Source: an uncultured Eubacteriales bacterium (GTDB taxonomy: Bacteria; Bacillota; Clostridia; Christensenellales; UBA1242). Taken from it: a stretch of DNA of 21,200 nt. A program made the translations under genes and the position numbers. Position 1 is the stretch's first letter, and each line of letters begins with the position of its first letter. The notes beneath the pieces were generated by a model. It did no database searches. It saw only the letters and a list, made by a program, of their open reading frames with translations, and was not told the origin of the DNA. Location: NCBI GenBank assembly GCA_902496015.1, contig CABUZJ010000009.1, positions 1 through 21,200 of the forward strand, given 5' to 3'. This document shows, one piece after another, positions 15,101 through 21,200 of the stretch.

Positions 15101-15802
15101 CTATTTGCTAAATTCATAAAGCGCCATTGCAACTGAAACTGCAAGATTAAAAGAATCTATTTCTTTACTTTGTTTAATTTTAATTTTTTCTCCGTAAGAT
15201 AATATGTTTTCTGGTAAACCCGTAGCCTCATTTCCAAACACTAAGGAATAAGGTTTTTTTATTTCATCAATTTCTTGCAAATATTTATTTCCACTTAAAC
15301 AAAACAAATAAAATTGGTGCTCTTTAAACGCTTTAAAGTAATCATTAAAGCTTTCAAATTCGCATATATTTGTACTAAAAATTGCTCCTTGGCTTGCTCT
15401 TATAACTTTTGGGTCAAAAATATCGACACAAGGCTTTATGATTGCAATATTTTTAATGTTAAATCCTAAACTAGTTCTTATAATTGTTCCTAAGTTTCCC
15501 ATGTCCATAGGGTTAACTAAAACTAAATGGTTGCCTTTATTTAAGTGCGATTTATATTTATTAAACTCACAAATAATAAAAACATTTTCTTTTCCTGCTA
15601 CTTTTTCAATAAACTTTGTTCTTTCAAGCAATGGAATTTTTTGTTCTTTGCAAATTGAAAAAATTTCTTCGGTAATGTTGTTAATTTTTAACTTACTGCT
15701 AAAATATACACCCACAACATCGCTAATTCTCTGTTTTAAAAGTTCAATAGTTGCAAATGCCCCTATTGCAAAAGAAGTGTTTTGTTTTTTGTCATAAATC
15801 AT
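15101..15802 (-). CDS. TrmH-family (SpoU) RNA 2'-O-ribose methyltransferase
   Basis: This 233-residue protein carries the three SpoU/TrmH knot motifs. Motif 1 is VNPMDMGNLGTIIRTSLGF (about residues 95-113). Motif 2 is DPKVIRASQGAIF. Motif 3 is LVFGNEATGLPENIL plus IDSFNLAVSVAMALYE near the C-terminus, where the canonical ESLN-type segment reads DSFN. These form the S-adenosylmethionine-binding alpha/beta knot. The N-terminal part (about 1-85) is a small substrate-binding domain like those of RlmB-type rRNA methyltransferases. The target base cannot be deduced; 23S rRNA or tRNA are the usual options. AGGGG lies eight bases before the ATG. It stands alone, with ytaF divergent upstream. Confidence 0.88.
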   Translation of the reverse strand: MIYDKKQNTSFAIGAFATIELLKQRISDVVGVYFSSKLKINNITEEIFSICKEQKIPLLERTKFIEKVAGKENVFIICEFNKYKSHLNKGNHLVLVNPMDMGNLGTIIRTSLGFNIKNIAIIKPCVDIFDPKVIRASQGAIFSTNICEFESFNDYFKAFKEHQFYLFCLSGNKYLQEIDEIKKPYSLVFGNEATGLPENILSYGEKIKIKQSKEIDSFNLAVSVAMALYEFSK

Positions 15803-15977
15803 AAGTTTTCCCCTAATAGAATATTAATTTATAAAAATTTGACTTGTATGTTTTATAAATTTTTTCATTAAAACCAAGATAGATAATGTTTTAATTCATT
15901 CATAGTATTTCTAGGTTTTATGTTTAATTAGTAAAATAATATTATTTCTATTTTTTGTTGTCAATTTAAAAATGGCT

Positions 15978-16006
15978 GTGCCAAATATTAAAATTTATCA
16001 TAAAAT
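15978..16006 (+). promoter_or_regulatory. Possible promoter abutting the ytaF start codon
   Basis: TAAAAT (16001-16006) lies six bases before the ATG with a weak -35 (GTGCCA, 15978-15983) at 17 bases. The predicted transcription start would fall on the A of the ATG, matching the absence of a Shine-Dalgarno. Confidence 0.4.
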
Positions 16007-16012
16007 GGAATT

Positions 16013-16618
16013 ATGACACATACAATTTTAATTTTGCTTGCTGTAAGTCTTGATGTTTTTAGTTTCGGCCTGTCACTTGGTTTTAATAATGTTTATCTTA
16101 GCATTATAAAAGGACTATTTTTTACCCTTATTTCAGCATTTATCTTTGCTTTTCCACTTGCATTATCTAAGCTTATATCACAAATCATCCCAGAAAAAAT
16201 ATGTTATCTAATTAATGGTATAGTGCTTTTGTTATTAGGTCTTTATTATTTAATTTCTTTTATTGTTAAAATAAAAATAAAAAATTCAAAAAACGCACAA
16301 AAAAGCACCAATAAGACAAATTTAAAGAATGAACATGAAAACATTAATCCATTAGCCAAAACTCCTTTTTTAGGGCTAAAATATTTAGCATTCTGTGCTA
16401 TTCCAGTTAATTTAGATGCTTTTTTCACTGCTTTGCTTTCAGGATTTAGCATGGGTAACTTTTTTATAGTGCTTTTATTTTATTTAATTTTTACTTTTAT
16501 TGCCGTTTACATTGGCAATAAGTTATCTTTTTATTTATCTAAAAAAGCAAATCTTGATTTATCTTGGATTTCAGGAATACTTTTTATTATTCTTGGAATG
16601 TTAAAGTTATTTGAATGA
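16013..16618 (+). CDS. ytaF: YtaF/MntP-family membrane protein
   Basis: This 201-residue protein has about six hydrophobic segments in two pseudo-repeats, each opening with the family's Asp motif: AVSLDVFSFGLSLG near residues 10-23 and AIPVNLDAFFTALLSGF in the second half. That is the pattern of the MntP manganese exporter superfamily (DUF204) and its sporulation branch YtaF. A polar loop rich in Lys and Asn (about 82-110) joins the halves. I favour YtaF on length and on the sporulation-linked YyaC homologue nearby, but a manganese efflux role cannot be excluded. The start has no Shine-Dalgarno and may be leaderless. A strong terminator follows eight bases after the TGA. Confidence 0.75.
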   Translation: MTHTILILLAVSLDVFSFGLSLGFNNVYLSIIKGLFFTLISAFIFAFPLALSKLISQIIPEKICYLINGIVLLLLGLYYLISFIVKIKIKNSKNAQKSTNKTNLKNEHENINPLAKTPFLGLKYLAFCAIPVNLDAFFTALLSGFSMGNFFIVLLFYLIFTFIAVYIGNKLSFYLSKKANLDLSWISGILFIILGMLKLFE

Positions 16619-16625
16619 TTACAAT

Positions 16626-16650
16626 AAAAACCACCAAATTGGTGGTTTTT
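16626..16650. terminator. Bidirectional intrinsic terminator between ytaF and the ABC exporter genes
   Basis: AAAAACCACC (16626-16635) and GGTGGTTTTT (16641-16650) form a perfect stem with a five-base loop and A/T runs on both sides. It touches the stop codon of the convergent ABC gene. Confidence 0.88.
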
Positions 16651-18476
16651 TATATTTGTTCACCTGACACATATTGAGAATTGTAAAGGTTATAATAAAA
16701 GCCTTTCTTTTCCAATAGTTCTTTATGAGTCCCTTGTTCTATAACATTGCCCTTGTTCATAACTAAAATCAAATCGGCATTTGTTATTGTCGAAAGTCTA
16801 TGGGCTATAACAAAACTTGTTCTTCCTTTCATAATTGTATCAAATGCTTTTTGAATGTTTAATTCAGTTCTAGTATCGATATTGCTTGTTGCCTCATCTA
16901 AAATTAACATTGGTGGTTTTGTTAGCATTATTCTTGCAATGCAAAGTAATTGCTTTTCTCCTTGGCTTAAATTCGCCCCGCCTTCAACAACCATTGTGTC
17001 ATAACCATTTTCTAATTTTTCTATAAATTCATGAACACCTGCTAATTTTGCTGCTTCAATTATTTCTTCCATTGGAGCATTTGGGTTTCCATAAGCAATA
17101 TTATTTTTAATAGTATCTTCAAACAGCCAAGTTTCCTGCAAAACCATGCCATATTTACTTCTTAAACTTGCCCGAGTAATTTTACTTATGTCATGTCCAG
17201 AAACGGCAATAGTGCCCGCATTAACATCATAAAATCGCATAAGTAAGTTTATCATGGTGGTTTTCCCACAACCTGTTGGCCCAACTATTGCTATTTTTTG
17301 CCCTGGTTTAACATTTACATTAAAATTTTCTATAAGTTTTACCTTAGGTATATAACTAAAATAAACACCACTAATATCAACCGAACCATCACAATCTAAA
17401 AGATCAGGTAAGTTTGCATCACTTGGTTCATCTTGTTCGTCTAACACACTAAATACTCGTGCAGCAGCAGCAAATGCCGTTTGAATATCGCTTATTTCAC
17501 TGCTTATTTCATTAAATGGCCTTCCAAAAGAATTGGCATAACTTAAAAAACTAGAAATAGTGCCCACAGTGAACGCTGGTTCACCATTTAAAACTAACAG
17601 AGCCCCAACAAGTCCAACAATTCCATAAACAATGCCATTAATAAATCTAGTAGCAGGATTGGTTAAATTTCCATAAAATTGGCTTTTTTCGCCTATTTTA
17701 TAATATCGTTGGTTAATAACTTTAAAATCTTCAAGACTTTTGTCTTCTCGATTAAATGCTTGAACAACTCTTGCTCCGCCGATATATTCTTCAAGATAAC
17801 CAGATAAATCCCCTTGTGTTTGAACTTCCATTTTAAAATATCTTTTGCTCTTTTTAACTATATACCAAGCAATAAATATACTCATAGGAGTTAAAACTAA
17901 AATAATTGTTGCCATTTTCACATTTAAAATATACATTGCAACAATGGTTCCAATAATGGTCATAAGTCCCGAAATAACCGACGCAATAGATGCTAAAAAC
18001 CCATCACACACAAGGCTAATATCGTTAACCATTCGGCTTAAAAGGTCTCCATGTGAATTAGTATCTATATAATTTAACGGAACTGAGTTTATTTTTTTAA
18101 AAAACAAATCTCTAAACAAATAACTTGATTTATAAGCAAAAGCATTAACGGTTAAAGACCCTAACCAATTAAACACAGATGCAATTATAACTAAAAAAAG
18201 CATAATGGCAAGATTGTAAGTAATTCCAACGAAATCAACATTTCCTTGCCCCACAGCACAGTTTATAGCATAACCCATAAAAATAGGAATTGCTAGTTCT
18301 GCAACCGAATTTAATAAATCGAAAATAAAGGTCAAATACATATATTTTCTATAAGGTTTAGCATGATGCCACACTTTTGAAAAAGTAGAAAAATTAACCT
18401 TTCTAGACATATATTTTGCCTTGTTTTCTCTTGCCTTTCGTTCTTCAATTTCTTTTAAAGACATTCTTTTAGCCAT
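16650..18476 (-). CDS. ABC exporter subunit with canonical catalytic site (heterodimer partner)
   Basis: This 608-residue half-transporter has an ABC exporter membrane domain (about residues 40-325, six helices) followed by a nucleotide-binding domain. Walker A GPTGCGKTT is at 399-407, the Q-loop glutamine is Gln447, Walker B MLILDE ends with catalytic Glu528, and the H-loop histidine is His559. The signature reads LSQGE (503-507), not LSGGQ. With the upstream gene this makes the asymmetric pair known from heterodimeric exporters such as BmrCD and TM287/288: this subunit supplies the active Walker motifs, while its altered signature faces the partner's degenerate site. The start overlaps the partner's stop as TAATG, with a GGGGGGA ribosome-binding site, implying coupled translation. 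Substrate unknown; drugs, lipids or peptides are typical. Confidence 0.92.
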   Translation of the reverse strand: MAKRMSLKEIEERKARENKAKYMSRKVNFSTFSKVWHHAKPYRKYMYLTFIFDLLNSVAELAIPIFMGYAINCAVGQGNVDFVGITYNLAIMLFLVIIASVFNWLGSLTVNAFAYKSSYLFRDLFFKKINSVPLNYIDTNSHGDLLSRMVNDISLVCDGFLASIASVISGLMTIIGTIVAMYILNVKMATIILVLTPMSIFIAWYIVKKSKRYFKMEVQTQGDLSGYLEEYIGGARVVQAFNREDKSLEDFKVINQRYYKIGEKSQFYGNLTNPATRFINGIVYGIVGLVGALLVLNGEPAFTVGTISSFLSYANSFGRPFNEISSEISDIQTAFAAAARVFSVLDEQDEPSDANLPDLLDCDGSVDISGVYFSYIPKVKLIENFNVNVKPGQKIAIVGPTGCGKTTMINLLMRFYDVNAGTIAVSGHDISKITRASLRSKYGMVLQETWLFEDTIKNNIAYGNPNAPMEEIIEAAKLAGVHEFIEKLENGYDTMVVEGGANLSQGEKQLLCIARIMLTKPPMLILDEATSNIDTRTELNIQKAFDTIMKGRTSFVIAHRLSTITNADLILVMNKGNVIEQGTHKELLEKKGFYYNLYNSQYVSGEQI

Positions 18477-20236
18477 TACATTCCCCCCTTTTTATTTTGA
18501 GAGTTATGTATTTGGTTATAAACTTCACAATTAGCAAGAAGGTCAGCATGTTTACCAACTCCAACAACTTTACCCGCATCTAAAACAATAATAATATCGG
18601 CATTTTTTATTGAATTTGTTCTTTGACTAACAATAAATAATGTTGTGTTACTCATATTTTTAGATATCGCTTGTCTTAACTTAGCGTCAGTTGCAAAATC
18701 TAGGGCAGAAGAACTATCATCAAGTATTAAAATTTTAGGATTCCCAACAAGAGCTCTTGCTATGGTTAATCTTTGTTTTTGTCCTCCTGAAAAATTTGTT
18801 CCACCACGATTAACTTTGTGGTCTAAAAAGTCATTATATTCACTAACAAAATCAAACGCCTGAGCAATTTTTAAAGCACAAATAAGTTCTTCATCAGTTG
18901 CATCTTCCTTTCTCCACACCAAATTAGACCGAATAGTGCCTTCAAAAAGAAGGGGATTTTGTGGAACAATGCCAATGAAATTTCTAAGGTCTTCCACCTT
19001 AAATTTCTTAACATTAATTCCATCAATTTTAACTTCACCTTTGGTTGCATCATAAAGCCTTGGAATAAGATTTACAATACTGCTTTTTCCACTTCCTGTG
19101 CCACCAATAATTCCCACAGTTTGCCCTGCACTAATTGAAATTGAAAAATTAGAAATAACATTAGTCACACCATTATAACTAAACGAAACATTATTAAAAT
19201 CTACATCACCCTTAATATCTTCTTTATTAAATTTAATAGGGCGTTTTGGATCAACAATAGAATTCTTAACAACCATCACTTCTTCAATTCGACTTGCACT
19301 TGTTTTCATTCTAGTAAACATTGTAATAAGTCTTGCCACCAAAACAAGAGCCATACTAATTTGAGTAAAATAATTAATAAAGGCAATTAAATGCCCTTGA
19401 CTCATTCCACCAACATTAATTTCAAGTCCACCAAAATAAATAAGCACTATAACCGAAAGGTTTACTATCATAAAAATAACAGGAATAAGGGCTGCCGACC
19501 ATCTTCCTTCTTTTAATTGAATATTTTGCAAATCTAAATTAGTTTTGCTAAATCTTTCAATTTCATAATTTTGCTTATTAAAAGCACGAACCACTCTAAC
19601 ACCTGAAAGGTTTTCACGAGTAACAGCACTGGTTTTATCTACCCTTGTTTTACTTTCAGCAAGAAGAGGTATCAATTTTTTCATGATAAATAAAATTATA
19701 AAAAACAACACTGGCACAACAATTAAAAACAATAACGATAATTTTACATTAATTGTTAATGCTAAAATTGTAGAACCTAAAAACAAGAAAGGCGCACGCA
19801 TAACCACTCTTAAAACCAAACTAATTCCTTCTTGTATATGGTAAACATCAAACACCGTTCTGTTTAATAGTGAAGCAGTTGAAAACTTGTCTAATTCTGC
19901 ATGTGAAAAAGTGCCAATATGAGCATAAATATCATTTCTTATATCTCTGCCAATGGCTTCACCTGTAAGCGCTGCAAACTTTTGTCCTAAAATAGCACAA
20001 ACAATACCCACAATATTAAGCGCTAAAATTATAATAGCAATTTCAATTATACCATTTTTATTTCTAACCGAAATATAATCATCGATAATAATCGCCATAA
20101 GCAAAGGAATAACAACTTCTGTTGCAGCCTCTATCGCTTTAAAAAAAGGCCCCAAAAAAATTAATGCCTTATAATTTTTTAAATATTTAGACACTTTAAA
20201 AACTCTATTCTTTTTTGGTATCTTTTTTTTTGCCAT
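18476..20236 (-). CDS. ABC exporter subunit with degenerate catalytic site (heterodimer partner)
   Basis: This 586-residue half-transporter has a basic N-terminus (MAKKKIPKKN), six membrane helices (about 25-310) and a nucleotide-binding domain. Walker A GGTGSGKSS is at 378-386, the Q-loop glutamine is Gln426 and the signature FSGGQ (482-486) is near-canonical. Walker B reads ILILDD, with Asp507 replacing the catalytic Glu, and the H-loop His is Gln538. These two substitutions are the hallmark of the non-catalytic subunit in heterodimeric exporters. It is the first gene of a two-gene operon. No Shine-Dalgarno precedes the ATG; AT-rich -10-like elements (TAATAT 20256-20251 and TATAAC 20253-20248) stand 12-15 bases upstream, suggesting a very short leader. 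It runs leftward, away from the putative origin. Confidence 0.92.
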   Translation of the reverse strand: MAKKKIPKKNRVFKVSKYLKNYKALIFLGPFFKAIEAATEVVIPLLMAIIIDDYISVRNKNGIIEIAIIILALNIVGIVCAILGQKFAALTGEAIGRDIRNDIYAHIGTFSHAELDKFSTASLLNRTVFDVYHIQEGISLVLRVVMRAPFLFLGSTILALTINVKLSLLFLIVVPVLFFIILFIMKKLIPLLAESKTRVDKTSAVTRENLSGVRVVRAFNKQNYEIERFSKTNLDLQNIQLKEGRWSAALIPVIFMIVNLSVIVLIYFGGLEINVGGMSQGHLIAFINYFTQISMALVLVARLITMFTRMKTSASRIEEVMVVKNSIVDPKRPIKFNKEDIKGDVDFNNVSFSYNGVTNVISNFSISISAGQTVGIIGGTGSGKSSIVNLIPRLYDATKGEVKIDGINVKKFKVEDLRNFIGIVPQNPLLFEGTIRSNLVWRKEDATDEELICALKIAQAFDFVSEYNDFLDHKVNRGGTNFSGGQKQRLTIARALVGNPKILILDDSSSALDFATDAKLRQAISKNMSNTTLFIVSQRTNSIKNADIIIVLDAGKVVGVGKHADLLANCEVYNQIHNSQNKKGGM

Positions 20237-20358
20237 AGTTAATCAAGGTTATATTAACATAAAAAATAATTTAGACACAAATGAATTATCTTAATTTTAA
20301 ACTTTTTAAACAAAATTAAACACTACATTTTACAAAAAATATTAAATATATAAGTTAC

Positions 20359-20367
20359 TGTTAATAA
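20359..20367 (-). promoter_or_regulatory. DnaA-box-like site
   Basis: TGTTAATAA on plus (TTATTAACA on minus), flanked by CTT like the common AAGTTATCCACA form of the box. It differs from TTATCCACA at two bases. Confidence 0.45.
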
Positions 20368-20394
20368 CTTATTTTTCAACAAGTATTATAATTT

Positions 20395-20403
20395 TGTTAA
20401 CAA
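20395..20403. promoter_or_regulatory. DnaA-box-like site, variant
   Basis: TGTTAACAA inside the palindrome TTGTTAACAA, followed by CTC. It is 36 bp from the site at 20359. Confidence 0.3.
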
Positions 20404-20438
20404 CTCAAAAATTTATTTGATTTACTAAAATATTAAAT

Positions 20439-20447
20439 TGTTAATAA
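20439..20447 (-). promoter_or_regulatory. DnaA-box-like site
   Basis: TGTTAATAA on plus, again followed by CTT, 44 bp from the previous site and in the same orientation as the one at 20359. A weaker variant (TGTCAATAACTT) follows at 20482-20493. Confidence 0.45.
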
Positions 20448-20526
20448 CTTTCATTTTTAAAAAATACAAATAAAAAAATAATGTCAATAACTTACAATAA
20501 AAAATTTTAAAGTAAAATAATGAATG

Positions 20527-20534
20527 TTGTCGAA
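20527..20534 (+). promoter_or_regulatory. Spo0A-box-like site
   Basis: TTGTCGAA is an exact match to the Spo0A box. Related words lie at 20927-20934 (minus strand, TTGTCGAC) and 21044-21051 (ATGTCGAA). Confidence 0.45.
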
Positions 20535-20637
20535 TTTTAAAAAGTTTTTAACAATTACTTAACAAAATAAAAAATAAATGTAGATAATTTTAATAAGAAA
20601 TTAACAATAAAACTTCCCATTTTTTCTAGGGAAAATT

Positions 20638-20661
20638 AAGTTATTAACATATTAACAGCGC
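20638..20661 (+). promoter_or_regulatory. DnaA-box-like pair and GC cluster of a putative origin unwinding element
   Basis: AAGTTATTAACA (20638-20649) overlaps a second, weaker box ATATTAACA (20649-20657), followed at once by the short GC cluster GCGC and then by the triplet array. This order, DnaA box then GC-rich cluster then DnaA-trios, is that of the basal unwinding system described in Bacillus subtilis. Confidence 0.6.
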
Positions 20662-20679
20662 CTACTAATACTACTACTA
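20662..20679 (+). promoter_or_regulatory. DnaA-trio array
   Basis: CTACTAATACTACTACTA is six contiguous triplets. On the complementary strand read 3' to 5' they are GAT GAT TAT GAT GAT GAT, matching the DnaA-trio motif. The phase is unbroken and starts one base after the GC cluster. Confidence 0.7.
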
Positions 20680-20705
20680 TCAAGAAAAAATATTAAAAAT
20701 AAATA

Positions 20706-20729
20706 ACACGCGCGTGTGCTTACGCGTAA
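20706..20729. repeat. Two adjacent GC-rich palindromes
   Basis: ACACGCGCGTGT (20706-20717) and TTACGCGTAA (20720-20729) are both perfect palindromes two bases apart, sharing an ACGCG core, in an otherwise almost pure A/T stretch. Their function is unknown. Confidence 0.8.
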
Positions 20730-20952
20730 TATATATAATTAATTAATTTATTAATATATAATGCTCTTCAAAAGAAAATTTTAAATTATTAAAATTGTTA
20801 TACAATAACCTTATGCTTTTATAGATTAACTTATTCATAAAAAATTATTTAAAATTTATAAAAAACTTACATCACATATTTATTAACCAAATGTTAATTA
20901 ATTGTTAAAAATAACTTTCGCATTTAGTCGACAAAAGAAAAAACATCTAGAC

Positions 20953-20993
20953 AAAAAAACAAATTATGGCTAAATATTAATATTTGTTTTTTT
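20953..20993. terminator. Weak hairpin with T run in origin region
   Basis: AAAAAAACAAAT (20953-20964) and ATTTGTTTTTTT (20982-20993) are perfect complements around a 17-base loop. With only one G-C pair it is a poor terminator, but no other function is evident. Confidence 0.25.
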
Positions 20994-21200
20994 TATTGTT
21001 TAATCTAAAATATAAATAACAAAAATTGCAAAATTTAAAAACAATGTCGAAAAAAGCAAAAATTTTTTACTATTATAAAGATTTTTGCAAATTTATTGCG
21101 GTTTTTGTTTATAAATAAATATATTTTCATTTTAATTAGTGATAATTATTAAAATATAAATCTTTAAATTACTATAAAAAGTAACATTTGAATAAAAATA

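Larger units (their letters stand above)
20237..21200. other. Putative chromosomal replication origin (oriC) region
   Basis: Nearly 1 kb has no reading frame, is very AT-rich and continues past the window edge. It contains repeated DnaA-box-like words, an unwinding-element-like block at 20638-20679, two GC-rich palindromes at 20706-20729 and three Spo0A-box-like sites. With parA-parB and the parS array within 9 kb, this is the best origin candidate. The dnaA gene itself is not in the window; it may lie just to the right. Confidence 0.7.

Noticed and set aside
1..21200. tRNA, rRNA, transposase or prophage genes
   Set aside because: I looked for T-loop motifs, rRNA-like GC-rich blocks and DDE or integrase motifs and saw none.

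Overview
The window is very AT-rich, uses the standard genetic code (TAA, TAG and TGA all terminate genes; Trp is TGG) and has Shine-Dalgarno sequences of the AAGGAG type. Together with soj/spo0J-type parA and parB, palindromic parS sites of the Bacillus type, and YyaC-like and YtaF-like proteins, this points to a low-GC Bacillota chromosome, most likely an uncultured clostridial lineage that sporulates or descends from spore formers. I cannot name a genus. The window appears to lie at the replication origin.

Layout. 1-1580 (-) is the 5' part of a large secreted or membrane-anchored protein with an internal duplication. 1748-3400 (+) is an ABC-exporter-like protein whose nucleotide-binding motifs have nearly all been lost. 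3405-5384 holds ychF (-) and uppP (+), followed by a 43-residue Cys/Ser/Lys peptide gene and a bidirectional terminator. 5628-6188 (-) is a membrane-anchored protein of unknown function. 6386-8590 (-) is ftsH with a long charged tail ending in an AT-hook-like motif. 8603-9275 has no convincing gene. 9276-10040 (-) is a yyaC-like gene and 10336-11073 (+) a CvpA-family membrane protein. 11168-12795 is a non-coding, extremely AT-rich region with eight parS sites, six of them spaced about 71 bp apart. 12796-14618 is parA-parB. 15101-15802 (-) is a TrmH-family RNA methyltransferase, 16013-16618 (+) a YtaF/MntP-family protein, and 16650-20236 (-) an overlapping gene pair for a heterodimeric ABC exporter. 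20237-21200 is non-coding and looks like oriC.

How the parts fit. ParA and ParB with the parS array form the origin-segregation module. The last kilobase has the layout of a bacterial origin unwinding element: a DnaA-box-like site, a short GC cluster, then six DnaA-trio triplets. The DnaA-box-like sites read TTATTAACA instead of TTATCCACA but keep the usual AAG flank. Spo0A-box-like sites in the same kilobase suggest that replication initiation is coupled to sporulation. Most genes left of this origin run on the minus strand, co-directional with replication; parA-parB, cvpA, ytaF, uppP and the degenerate ABC gene are exceptions. Several genes lack a Shine-Dalgarno sequence and have a promoter -10 element almost touching the start codon, suggesting leaderless mRNAs.
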